64,000 bases of DNA from Chitinophaga eiseniae (GTDB taxonomy: Bacteria; Bacteroidota; Bacteroidia; Chitinophagales; Chitinophagaceae), in the NCBI RefSeq assembly GCF_900167135.1, contig NZ_FUWZ01000007.1:225021-289020 (forward strand), in the 5' to 3' direction. Both the position numbers and the translations under genes were made by a program. This document shows positions 50,906 to 60,200 of the stretch, piece after piece (the first letter of the stretch is position 1; the number at the start of each line of letters is the position of its first letter). The notes below the pieces were generated by a model. That model was not told the origin of the DNA, did not search any database, and saw only the letters and a list, made by a program, of their open reading frames with translations.

Positions 50906-50933
50906 AACCGCAATTATTAAGCCAATTGCGGTT
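50906..50933 (+). promoter_or_regulatory. Hairpin in the serA leader
   Basis: AACCGCAATT (50906-50915) pairs perfectly with AATTGCGGTT (50924-50933); loop of 8 nt. It lies within the predicted 74-nt leader, with no T-run after it. Confidence 0.55.
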
Positions 50934-50964
50934 GAAAAAATTACATATAATTCTTTATAATATT

Positions 50965-52200
50965 ATGGAACAGGTAAAGTCTACAAGTTATCCGAAAGAA
51001 AAGATCAGCATTTTATTGTTGGAGAATATCAGTGACGCCGCTGTGGCAGAATTCACCACGGCAGGCTATTCGGTACGCAAACTGACTGGTGCGCTCAGCG
51101 AAGCTGATCTGATCAATGAAATCAAGGATGTTCATTTATTAGGTATCCGTTCCAAAACGCAGGTCACCCGTAAAGTGCTGGAGGCTGCCAAAAAGCTGCA
51201 GGCCATCGGTTGTTTCTGTATCGGCACCAACCAGGTGGACCTGAAAGCGGCCACCGAACAAGGTGTGGCTGTTTTCAACGCGCCTTATTCCAACACCCGT
51301 TCTGTAGCGGAACTGGTGATTGGTTTGTCTATTGTGCTGATCCGTCGTATCGTGGACAAGAACGCGGCCGCCCACAACGGCGTATGGATGAAGGAAGCCA
51401 AAGGCAGCTATGAGCTGCGTGGCAAAACGCTGGGTATCGTCGGCTACGGTAATATCGGCAGCCAGGTGAGCGTGCTGGCGGAAAATATGGGCATGAACGT
51501 GATGTATTACGATGCCGAAACCAAACTGCCGCTGGGCAACGCTGTACAGCAAAGGTCCCTGAAAGAATTGTTTGAACAGGCGGACATCATCTCCCTGCAC
51601 GTACCTTCCAACAGGTCCACAGAAATGATGATCAACCGGGAAACGCTGTCCTACGTGAAGAAAGGCGCTATCTTCCTCAACTACGCAAGAGGAGAGGTGG
51701 TTGACCTGGAAGCGCTGAAAGAATCCCTGGAAAGCGGTCAGCTGTCCGGTGCTGCGGTAGATGTGTTCCCGGTAGAACCGGAAAAGAACGGCGCCGCTTT
51801 CAGCACACCGCTGCAGAAGCTGTCCAACGTGATCCTGACGCCACATATCGGTGGCAGCACCGAAGAGGCGCAGCATAATATTGGTCTCGATGTGAGCGCC
51901 AAACTGCTCAACTACCTCGAAAAAGGCGCGAGCTTCGGCTCTCACACCGTGCCGGCCATCAGCGTGCCGCCGATCGAAAATACACACCGCATCCTGCACG
52001 TACACCAGAATGTACCGGGCGTACTGTCCGCCATCAACACCGCGCTGTCTGAAAATAAAATCAATATTCTCGGGCAGTACCTCAAAACCAACGACCAGAT
52101 TGGTTATGTAGTGCTTGACGTGGACCGTCAGCTGTCCCAGGAAGCCCTGGCACTGCTGAAAGAGGTAAAACATACTATCAAGGCACGACTGCTTTATTAA
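50965..52200 (+). CDS. serA: D-3-phosphoglycerate dehydrogenase
   Basis: 411-aa cytosolic enzyme, first step of serine synthesis, oxidising 3-phosphoglycerate with NAD. The N-terminal catalytic half has LGIRSKTQVT. The Rossmann domain has GKTLGIVGYGNIGSQV, the catalytic Arg lies in NYARGEVVD and the catalytic His in TPHIGGSTEEAQ. A C-terminal ACT domain (HVHQNVPGVLSAINTAL) suggests feedback by serine. The ATG at 50965 is used because the promoter and leader hairpin lie upstream of it and the longer frame starts with a non-ATG codon. Palindromic element F begins at the stop codon. Confidence 0.95.
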   Translation: MEQVKSTSYPKEKISILLLENISDAAVAEFTTAGYSVRKLTGALSEADLINEIKDVHLLGIRSKTQVTRKVLEAAKKLQAIGCFCIGTNQVDLKAATEQGVAVFNAPYSNTRSVAELVIGLSIVLIRRIVDKNAAAHNGVWMKEAKGSYELRGKTLGIVGYGNIGSQVSVLAENMGMNVMYYDAETKLPLGNAVQQRSLKELFEQADIISLHVPSNRSTEMMINRETLSYVKKGAIFLNYARGEVVDLEALKESLESGQLSGAAVDVFPVEPEKNGAAFSTPLQKLSNVILTPHIGGSTEEAQHNIGLDVSAKLLNYLEKGASFGSHTVPAISVPPIENTHRILHVHQNVPGVLSAINTALSENKINILGQYLKTNDQIGYVVLDVDRQLSQEALALLKEVKHTIKARLLY

Positions 52201-52370
52201 TTTAGGAATTTAGAGATTTGGAGATTTTGGGATTTTGGGATTTTGGAATTTTTGGGTTTATAGGCTGTTTTAAGGCAATCTATAAATAACAAAATTTCAA
52301 AATCTCAAAACCCTAAATCAAAAATCCGGCTCCCCCAAATCCCAAAATCCGTAAATTCGAAAATCCCCAA
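52201..52370. repeat. Palindromic element F with GATTTTGG-type words
   Basis: Iterated GATTTTGG/GATTTGG words at 52215-52250 face CAAAATC/CCAAATC words at 52291-52370. Clear pairs are TTTATAG (52257-52263) with CTATAAA (52280-52286) and GATTTTGGAATTTT (52239-52252) with 52291-52304 (one mismatch). It starts immediately after the serA stop codon. Confidence 0.7.
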
Positions 52371-52439
52371 ATCAATTTGTAAATTGTTTCAGATTTGTTT
52401 GTTATCCTTGCAAGCGTAAACAGCCATCAAAACAAAAGC

Positions 52440-53228
52440 ATGAACAGTATCAACGTACGCATAGCAGGGGTAGCATTAATGACCGCACTGCTATGGCAGG
52501 TAAATGTAAACGCGCAGGACAGTGAGCCTAATAAGTGGGCCCCTGAACAGCTCAACATCGACGGCCAGGCAACAGAATGGCCCAAGCCGCTGCAGTTTTA
52601 TAACAACGATACCAAACTCTTTTATACGATCGCCAATAATAAGGATACCCTGTTCCTGATTGCCAGCGTGCCTGACAAAATCAGCCAGCAGCGTATCCTG
52701 CGCTCCGGGTTGAGCGTATCTATCAACCCCTCGGGAAAAAAGAAGGGCGGCGCCATGATCACCTTCCCGCTGGTAGGTGAAATCAATACCGCCCCGGACG
52801 TACCGCAGGAGTCCCGCCAGAAACTGGCCGAAGAATGGAGAAGACAAGCCCTCGCCAATGTGAAAGAGATAAAGGTAGAAGGACTGACGGGTGTGACAGA
52901 CGGGAATATACCCGTTAACAATCCCAATGGCATCCGTACTGCCGCCTCTTTTGATGCAGCAGGCAACCTGGTTTGCGAACTGGCCGTACCCATTGCAGCG
53001 GCAGGTATTCCTGCAGGATACGATAAGCCCATCGCTTACCGTTTTAAGGTAAACTCCCTGAGCGCGGCAGAACGCCGGGAACAGGAGAAAATCCTGCGGG
53101 AAAAGCAGGCCAAAGCCAGCAAGGATGGTGGCGCACCCGCCATGCCGGATGAAGAAACCCGGATGAAAATGATGCTGTTCTTTTCGACGGAATTCTGGAC
53201 GAGACAGACATTGGCGGCGCACCCGTAA
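52440..53228 (+). CDS. Exported protein with CBM9/DOMON-like beta-sandwich
   Basis: 262 aa. The signal peptide (VALMTALLWQVNVNA) is followed by LNIDGQATEWPKPLQFYNND and TLFLIASVPDKISQQRIL, a pattern seen in carbohydrate- or heme-binding family 9-like domains of Bacteroidota. The C-terminal third is charged (EQEKILREKQAKASKDGG) and may be disordered. Function is not known. Start chosen at the ATG 52440 because it gives the signal peptide. The S41 peptidase gene begins 26 bp after the stop, so the two form an operon. Confidence 0.6.
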   Translation: MNSINVRIAGVALMTALLWQVNVNAQDSEPNKWAPEQLNIDGQATEWPKPLQFYNNDTKLFYTIANNKDTLFLIASVPDKISQQRILRSGLSVSINPSGKKKGGAMITFPLVGEINTAPDVPQESRQKLAEEWRRQALANVKEIKVEGLTGVTDGNIPVNNPNGIRTAASFDAAGNLVCELAVPIAAAGIPAGYDKPIAYRFKVNSLSAAERREQEKILREKQAKASKDGGAPAMPDEETRMKMMLFFSTEFWTRQTLAAHP

Positions 53229-53254
53229 TATTTCAAATAGTCTTAACCGTTATT

Positions 53255-54829
53255 ATGCATACAAATCTGTTTACCTCAGGAGCCAGGATTGCCCTCGCCG
53301 GTATCACCTGTGTACTTTTATGGACGGCCTGCCGCAAAGACAACAAACCGTCGCCCAATCCGGTGCCCCGGACTGATACCACCAAGGTAACGGCCTCGTC
53401 GGACGAGGACTCCCTGAAATACCTGATGTACCAGATCATGCAAGTCACCTACGCCGATGGCGGACGTACCCCGGCCAGCGGATTACCTACCTACTACTGG
53501 TATTCCCAGGTGCCGGCCCTCAACCCGTTTGACGCGAAGTATGCCAACGCTGACAGCCTGTTGTCTGTGATGAAAACATACGCCATTAACCAGACGACCA
53601 CCCGGCCGTTTGATCATTACAGTTTCCTGGACCGTAACGGGGTGCTGACCAATAAACTGATGAATGGCATTTCTTCCCAGACTTTTGCCGCCACCAACGG
53701 TGACCTGGGACTGGACTACGGCATAGCGCAGGACGGCGGTGGCAACGCCCACATTTTTATATTGTATGCCGATAAGAACGGCCCCGCCGGCAAAATCGGG
53801 GTCACCCGCGGATGGGAAATCATCTCCGTCAATGGTAACAGCAACATCTCCACCAACCAGGCCTTCCTGACGTCGGTGTACAACGCCATCTTCAACAGTC
53901 CTTCGGTGACGCTGGGTTTCAAAAGGCTTGATGGCACTACCATCACCCAGACCCTGACCACCGCCAGCTATAACATCAACCCGGTGGTTTTTGATACCGT
54001 GTTTACACTGGCCGGCAGCAACAAGAAGGTGGGGTATTTCTCTATGTACACCTTCTCCAGTATTATCAACAGCAGCGGGCAGGATACTTATACAAAAACC
54101 GCACTGGACCAGCTGTTCAATAAGTTCGCGGCGCAAGGGATCACCAGCCTGATCGTGGATTTCCGTTATAATGGCGGTGGCGCTGTATCTACCGCAGAAT
54201 ACCTGGACAACGCCATTGCTCCGGTAGGAGCGGCGGGTAAACTGATGTACAACACTGTCTTCAACGATAAGCTGATGACCCACGCCTCAGAAGTGGGGTT
54301 GACGACCACCACCAAATTTGCCGCAGCTACCAGCAAGCTTCAGCTTGACAATGTGTTTTTCATTACCACAGGTAATACGGCATCCGCCAGCGAACTGACG
54401 CTGAATAACCTGAAACCGTATATGACGGTAAAACTGGTAGGCTCTAAAACATACGGTAAACCCGTCGGTTTTATCGATTTCAATATTGCCGTTTTCGATC
54501 AGAACCACAACCGGAAATACCTGGCAGACTTGTATGCGATCAACTTTGAAACGAAAAACGCCAACGGCGTAGGCGGATATTTTACAGGAATTGATGTGGA
54601 CGCGCCTGCATTGGACTACGTAAACGTACCTTGGGGAGATACCCAAAATGATGATAATCTGAAAGCGATCGTCAATTACCTTACCACCGGAAAGTATACC
54701 GGCAATGCCCGTGTCGCATCGACCGAAATGAGCAATTTGCGGCAGGCGATCCCGTCACTGAAGCCGGTGAACGGTTTTAACGGTATGGTGGACTATGAGC
54801 GCAGCCGCATTATCAGCGCCGGCCGCTGA
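53255..54829 (+). CDS. S41 family peptidase, lipoprotein
   Basis: 524-aa exported lipoprotein (Cys26 in LLWTACRK). A PDZ-like domain (ITRGWEIISVNGN region) precedes the tail-specific-protease core. DFRYNGGGAVSTAEYL and TGNTASASELTLNNL (Ser377/Ser379, one being the nucleophile) with a GSKTYGKPVG stretch are S41 motifs. It probably trims envelope proteins or imported peptides. Co-transcribed with the preceding secreted protein and closed by a bidirectional terminator. Confidence 0.9.
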   Translation: MHTNLFTSGARIALAGITCVLLWTACRKDNKPSPNPVPRTDTTKVTASSDEDSLKYLMYQIMQVTYADGGRTPASGLPTYYWYSQVPALNPFDAKYANADSLLSVMKTYAINQTTTRPFDHYSFLDRNGVLTNKLMNGISSQTFAATNGDLGLDYGIAQDGGGNAHIFILYADKNGPAGKIGVTRGWEIISVNGNSNISTNQAFLTSVYNAIFNSPSVTLGFKRLDGTTITQTLTTASYNINPVVFDTVFTLAGSNKKVGYFSMYTFSSIINSSGQDTYTKTALDQLFNKFAAQGITSLIVDFRYNGGGAVSTAEYLDNAIAPVGAAGKLMYNTVFNDKLMTHASEVGLTTTTKFAAATSKLQLDNVFFITTGNTASASELTLNNLKPYMTVKLVGSKTYGKPVGFIDFNIAVFDQNHNRKYLADLYAINFETKNANGVGGYFTGIDVDAPALDYVNVPWGDTQNDDNLKAIVNYLTTGKYTGNARVASTEMSNLRQAIPSLKPVNGFNGMVDYERSRIISAGR

Positions 54830-54846
54830 AAAGGATAAACGTAATG

Positions 54847-54888
54847 AATCCCCGCAAAGCTGCCTGTGATGCTTTGCGGGGATTTTTT
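54847..54888. terminator. Bidirectional terminator
   Basis: AATCCCCGCAAAGC (54847-54860) pairs perfectly with GCTTTGCGGGGATT (54871-54884), followed by a T-run. It lies between the convergent S41 and GH20 genes. Confidence 0.85.
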
Positions 54889-54889
54889 A

Positions 54890-57121
54890 TCAGTAGATAA
54901 TGATTTCGTCGGTAAACATAAATCCGCGTTGCCCGTTCTTCGCGATGATACGTACATAACGCGCTTTTTGCTGGTGCAGATCAAACTTAAAATCCTTGAA
55001 AGCCAGCGTGGACAAGGTTACCGGCACATCGTTGCTGATTGTTTGCACCGTGCGAAAGACTTGTCCGTCATCTGATAACTGTATTTCCACTGATGCCGGG
55101 ATGTATACGCCTGGCCCGGTCAGTTGCATAAAATTGATGGACAGACGCTGCAGGTCCGTCATTTTTTCCAGGTCTACCGTTACATCCATATCTCCCAGAA
55201 ACCCTTGCCACTGACCGTCCCCGTAGGTCAGCGATCCACGGTATCCATTTACCAGCGTTGCTTCGCGTTGCGCTGCATACTTTTCATTATAAGGCCTGTT
55301 GTAGATTACTTTTTTCCCGAGGGCCCGATGATCATCTACCGCCAGTACCGCCGGTTTGTCCTGCAGTGCCGTATCCCGGAAGATGGCCGCTGTAATGACA
55401 GCAGACCCTTTCACCGTAAAACGGCCGTTATATAACATCGACTGCGGTGTGGGAGTGGAGCCGTCTGTGGTATAACGAATCTGTGGACGGTATTGTTCCG
55501 AGGTAAACGTGATGGCCGTCTCATGCTGCGTGGTATTGATTTCCGGGTGAATGCTCACCGCATAGGAAGGACGGTAGTAATTTACGTTTAACCGTTGGAG
55601 TAAGCGATAGTGCGACTGTATCCGTTGGTGGAAATCTTCCCATTTTTTGTGCAGCGTGTCCGACCATACTACTTCTGACAGTGCCATTACCCGTGGGTAG
55701 GTCATGTACTCCAGGTGGTAGGAGTTAGGGATGTATTCGGTCCATATATTGGCTTGTGCGCCCAGTACATGTTTTGCTGCGGTGGCGTCCAGCTCACGGG
55801 GAACCGGTTCGTAGCTGTACACTTTTTCCAGCGGCAGGTAGCCGCCGATGGCCTCCGGCTGTGTGACGGGATCTGCCTGGTAGCTGTCGAAATAACAATA
55901 GGCGCCGGGCGTCATTACTACATCGTGACCGGCTTTGGCGGCTGCGATGCCGCCGCTTTCACCGCGCCAGGACATCACCGTGGCTTCGGGCGCCAGGCCG
56001 CCTTCCAGGATTTCGTCCCATCCCAGCAGCTTGCGGTGGCGGGAGATCAGGAATTTTTCCATGCGGCGGATGGCATAGCTCTGCAACTCTTTTTCATCTT
56101 TGAGCTGTTCGGTGCGGATGCGCTGCTGGCATTTGGGGCATTGTTTCCACGCTTTGGTGGAAGCTTCGTCGCCGCCGATATGAATGTACCGGGATGGGAA
56201 GATGGTCATCACTTCGTCCAGCACGTCCTGCAGGAAGTAAAAGGTAGAATCGTTGCCGAGGCAGAACTCTGAGTTTTTATAGGGGATGCCGGAACAGGAG
56301 AGCGACGGGTACATGGCCAGTACTTCTTCCGAATGGCCGGGCATTTCTATTTCCGGTATAACAGTGATACCTCTGGCGGCGGCGTAGGCCACAATGTCCT
56401 TTGCTTCCTGCTGGGTATAATATCCGCCGTAGGCGTTGGGGGCTCCTTCCTGTGAATAGTGGCGGTCGCTCTTCCACCATTCTTTCCAGTTGGCGGTATT
56501 GCGCCATGCGGCCTGCCGGGTGAGCGCGGGATATTTTTTGATTTCCAGCCGCCAGCCGGCGCCGTCGGTGAGGTGCCAGTGGAAGGTGTTCATGCGGTAC
56601 AGCGCCATCAGGTCGATAAATCGTTTGATGTAGGACGCCGGAAAAAAGTTGCGGGACACGTCGAGATGTACGCCGCGGTAATGGAAGCGTGGCTGATCGG
56701 CGATATCGGCGCAGGGCAGCAGCGAGCGGTCCGGCTGCAGCCAGCTGAGTTGTACGATTGTCAGTGCGGCGTTGATAGCGCCGGCGTTGCTGCGGGCGTC
56801 GATGGTCACTGCCGCGGGGGTGATGCGGATGCGGTATCCGTCGGGGTGTGGTATGGTGGCGGCATTCGCCTGTCTGAAAATAATGGGGGAGCGGTTTTTC
56901 CCGGTAGCCGGAAAGCTGCCCATTTCTTTCAGGAGTTGGGTGGCCTGGCGGAAATCTTTCCCGGGGAAAATGAGTCCCTGGCCGTTGAGATGAAAATAGC
57001 CGGTTCCGGCGGTGATCTGCGATGGTCGCGGGATCAGGTCGAGATTACCGGTATACTGCGCTTTTCCCGGCAGCACACAGCATGCTGTTAACAGCAACAC
57101 ACTAACACAATACTTAAACAT
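54890..57121 (-). CDS. Beta-N-acetylhexosaminidase, GH20
   Basis: 743-aa exported enzyme releasing terminal GlcNAc/GalNAc, for example from chitin oligomers. The signal peptide (SVLLLTACCVLPGKAQ) is followed by the GH20 N-terminal domain. The catalytic barrel has HWHLTDGAGWRLEI and the acid pair Asp318-Glu319 in HIGGDEAS. A chitobiase C-terminal domain (RYTTDGSTPTPQS) and an F5/8-like sandwich ending DEIIIY follow. The ATG at 57121 is used instead of an upstream TTG (57145). Exported location and domain set fit a periplasmic or surface glycan-degrading role. Confidence 0.93.
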   Translation of the reverse strand: MFKYCVSVLLLTACCVLPGKAQYTGNLDLIPRPSQITAGTGYFHLNGQGLIFPGKDFRQATQLLKEMGSFPATGKNRSPIIFRQANAATIPHPDGYRIRITPAAVTIDARSNAGAINAALTIVQLSWLQPDRSLLPCADIADQPRFHYRGVHLDVSRNFFPASYIKRFIDLMALYRMNTFHWHLTDGAGWRLEIKKYPALTRQAAWRNTANWKEWWKSDRHYSQEGAPNAYGGYYTQQEAKDIVAYAAARGITVIPEIEMPGHSEEVLAMYPSLSCSGIPYKNSEFCLGNDSTFYFLQDVLDEVMTIFPSRYIHIGGDEASTKAWKQCPKCQQRIRTEQLKDEKELQSYAIRRMEKFLISRHRKLLGWDEILEGGLAPEATVMSWRGESGGIAAAKAGHDVVMTPGAYCYFDSYQADPVTQPEAIGGYLPLEKVYSYEPVPRELDATAAKHVLGAQANIWTEYIPNSYHLEYMTYPRVMALSEVVWSDTLHKKWEDFHQRIQSHYRLLQRLNVNYYRPSYAVSIHPEINTTQHETAITFTSEQYRPQIRYTTDGSTPTPQSMLYNGRFTVKGSAVITAAIFRDTALQDKPAVLAVDDHRALGKKVIYNRPYNEKYAAQREATLVNGYRGSLTYGDGQWQGFLGDMDVTVDLEKMTDLQRLSINFMQLTGPGVYIPASVEIQLSDDGQVFRTVQTISNDVPVTLSTLAFKDFKFDLHQQKARYVRIIAKNGQRGFMFTDEIIIY

Positions 57122-57189
57122 AAGCCTGATAAAATTAAAGGACAATGATAGGGAAAGAAATACAAAAAAGGGAATGGGGGGAGTGCTGA

Positions 57190-57231
57190 AAAAGCAGAAA
57201 GCATAGAGCCCGGAGGCTCTATGCTTTCTGC
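57190..57231 (-). terminator. Terminator after the adhesin gene
   Basis: Perfect 17-bp stem 57194-57210 with 57215-57231 and a CGGA loop. The A-run at 57190-57193 reads as a T-run on the minus strand. Confidence 0.85.
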
Positions 57232-57256
57232 AACAGGAGTATTCGATTCACGCTTT

Positions 57257-60200
57257 TTATCTAACCACGGTCACTTCGCCTTTGATAACATTGGAAGCGC
57301 CGCCGGCTACTTTCTTGTAGGTGAGCCACCATACGTAGGTACCGATATCTACCGGGCTGCCTTTGAACTTACCGTCCCATCCTTTGTGACTGTCGGAGGA
57401 GATGAAGATCAGTTCTCCCCAGCGGTTGAAGATCCGCAGTTCGTAGTCGAACATAGGTCCGCGTACAATGGGTCTGAACACATCGTTCCGTCCGTCGCCG
57501 TTTGGTGAGAAGGCGTTCGGGAACTGCGGTTTCGGTTCGCACTGGGTGAAGTTGACCCTGATGTCGTCTGTTGCGCTGCCGCAATCATTGAACACGGTCA
57601 CTGTGTAGGTGCCACCGTTGGTAACCTGCAGGGTGGGCGAGGTGCTGCCGTTATCCCAGCGTACGCTGGTGATGCCGTTGCCCTCAGCGCGGAGTGTAAG
57701 GGTTTCGCCTATACACATCACGGTATCGTTGCCCAGGTTGATTTTCGGTACACCGGTGATGTTAACGTTCACGCTGTCGAGGTATACTCTCTGGCAGAAC
57801 CTGTCCATCACAGCCAGTTTGTATTTACCGGCCTGGCTTACCTGTTTGATCGGGTTGGTGTCGCCGTCGTTCCAGAGGTAGGATATTGCGTCTGTATTGG
57901 TACCGTTGAAGGTAACGGTGCCGTCAGGGCAGATGTTCCTGTCCGGGCCGAGGTCAACCTGTATGCCCGGTTTCATTCTTACATTAACGGTATCTCTTAC
58001 CACGCAGTTGTCTCTGCTGACAGACACCCAGTAACCGCCTGGTTGGTTGACGATAATGGAGTTGCCGGTTTCGCCTGTCTGCCATTTGATGCGGCCGCCG
58101 TTGGAATTAACGGTGAGCATGATGGACTGGTCAGGGCAGATCGCTGTGTCGCGGCTCAGGGTGATATCCGGTGGAGGATTCACGCTCACTTTCACGGTGT
58201 CGATGGTGATACAAGCGCTCTTCATCACTTTCACCCAGAATTGTTCCTGTGTGCTGACGAGGATAGAGGCGGTAGTGGCACCAGTGCTCCAGAGATAGGT
58301 AGCGCCGTCCACATAGGCGTCCAGTTTCACGGACTGGCCACGGCAGATGGTAGTGTCCGGGATGCTTACCAGCGGTGTGGGGATGAGCCCTACTTTAATG
58401 GTGTCGCTGGTTTCGCACTGGCCGTTGCTGATGTTCACCCAGTAGGTGCCGGCCTGTGTGATTTTGATCCGTTGTGTGGTTTCGCCGGTAGACCATTTGA
58501 TGGTGTAGGCGAAGTTGGCAGCGCCTGCATCCAGTACGAGGTTGTTGCCGCCGCAGATGGTGGTGTCTTGTCCGAGATTGACTACCGGTTTCTGAATGTA
58601 GTTCAGCTGGTAAGTCATGGTATCGGAAGAGCAGCCTGTTTTGCCATCTGTCATGATGAAGGAGGCGGAAGTGGCGCCGTTCAGGTTGAACTGGTTGCTG
58701 CGTTGCGTTAATGGCAGGCCTGTTACTGCGTTAGCAGGTGTTACCGCCACAAGGGTAAAGGAAGGCAGGTTCACGTCACCTACCGGTTGCAGGGCTACTC
58801 TCGGATTATCGGAGCAGTTGGCCGGCAGGGTAGCGCTCAGCTGCGGTTTCGGACAAGGTTGAATGATGATGCGTTGGATCACATCGTTGGCTTTGTTACC
58901 GCAGGCGTCTGTGATGCTCCATCTTCTTACGATGGTATAGCCGTTACAGATGTCTTTCACAAACGGATCTTCGCTGTACACCGCTTTTTTCGGGAAGGAA
59001 GGATCACAGTTGTCAGTGGCGGTCAGTGTCACCGGCGCCGGGATCGGTTCCTGACAGTATACGGTCACATCTGCCGGAGCAGGCATGATGACTGGTCTGG
59101 TGGTGTCCTGTACGGTGACGATCTGTTTCATGGTGGCGATGTTGCCGCATGCATCTTTAGCGGTCCAGGTCCTGATGATGCGGTAGTTGCTGCCGCAGGC
59201 GCCAGGAATGGTTTCTGTGATGGTTCGACGGGTCACTGTCAGCCCGTTGCCGGTAGTGCTGCAGTTGTCCGTAGCGGTTACATTGGTAGCAGGGGCCGGG
59301 ATGGCGTCGCAGTTCACCGTGGTGTCTCTGGGAGGTACGACGGTGAATACCGGTTTGGTGGTATCCTGTACGCGGATGGTCTGCTGCATGGTGGCTTTGT
59401 TGCCGCAATCGTCTGTAGCTGTCCATGTACGGATTTCCAGATAGTTGCCGGCACAAGCGCCTGGTATTTTCTGCGTTTTGGAGCTGGTGAATACCTGGAT
59501 GTTACCGGAGCAGTTGTCGGTAGCGGTGATCACCGGCCAAGCGGGCACCTTATCGCAGTCTACCAGTGTGTCTTTCGGCGCTGGCAGAGAGAATACCGGT
59601 CTGGTGGTATCCTGTACGCGGAGTATCTGCTGTACGGTTTTACCGTTGCCACATTCATCCAGCGCTGTCCATTTGCGGTAGATGGTGTAGTTGCTGGCGC
59701 ACGCGCCGGATTTGCGGACGATAGAGTCTCTGGAGGTCACGGTGATGATACCCGGAGTACAGTTGTCGGTAGCGGTCAGGTTGATACCGGCCGGTACTTT
59801 GTCGCAGTTCACGGTGGTGTCGGCAGGTGGCTGCAGGGTGAAGACAGGAGCGGTCATGTCTTTCACGGTGATGATCTGGGTGAGTGTTACACCGGTGTTG
59901 CAGGCATCTTTGGCTGTCCAGGTGCGGATCAGCTGATAGTTGTTGCCGCAGGCGCCCGGTATATCTTTCCGTACTTCCACCACCGGGATGGTGATGTCGC
60001 CGGTACAGTCGTCTTTCGCGATCAGGTCTACCCTGGCAGGCACCTTGTCACAGTCAACCGTGATGTTGGCCGGGGCAGGGGTGGTGAACACCGGTGCTTT
60101 GGTATCTACCACGGTGATGGTCTGGGATGCGGTGACAAACAGGCCGCATCTGTCGGTAGCGGTCCATGTACGGGTAATCGTTGTGAGACATGGTGAGGTG

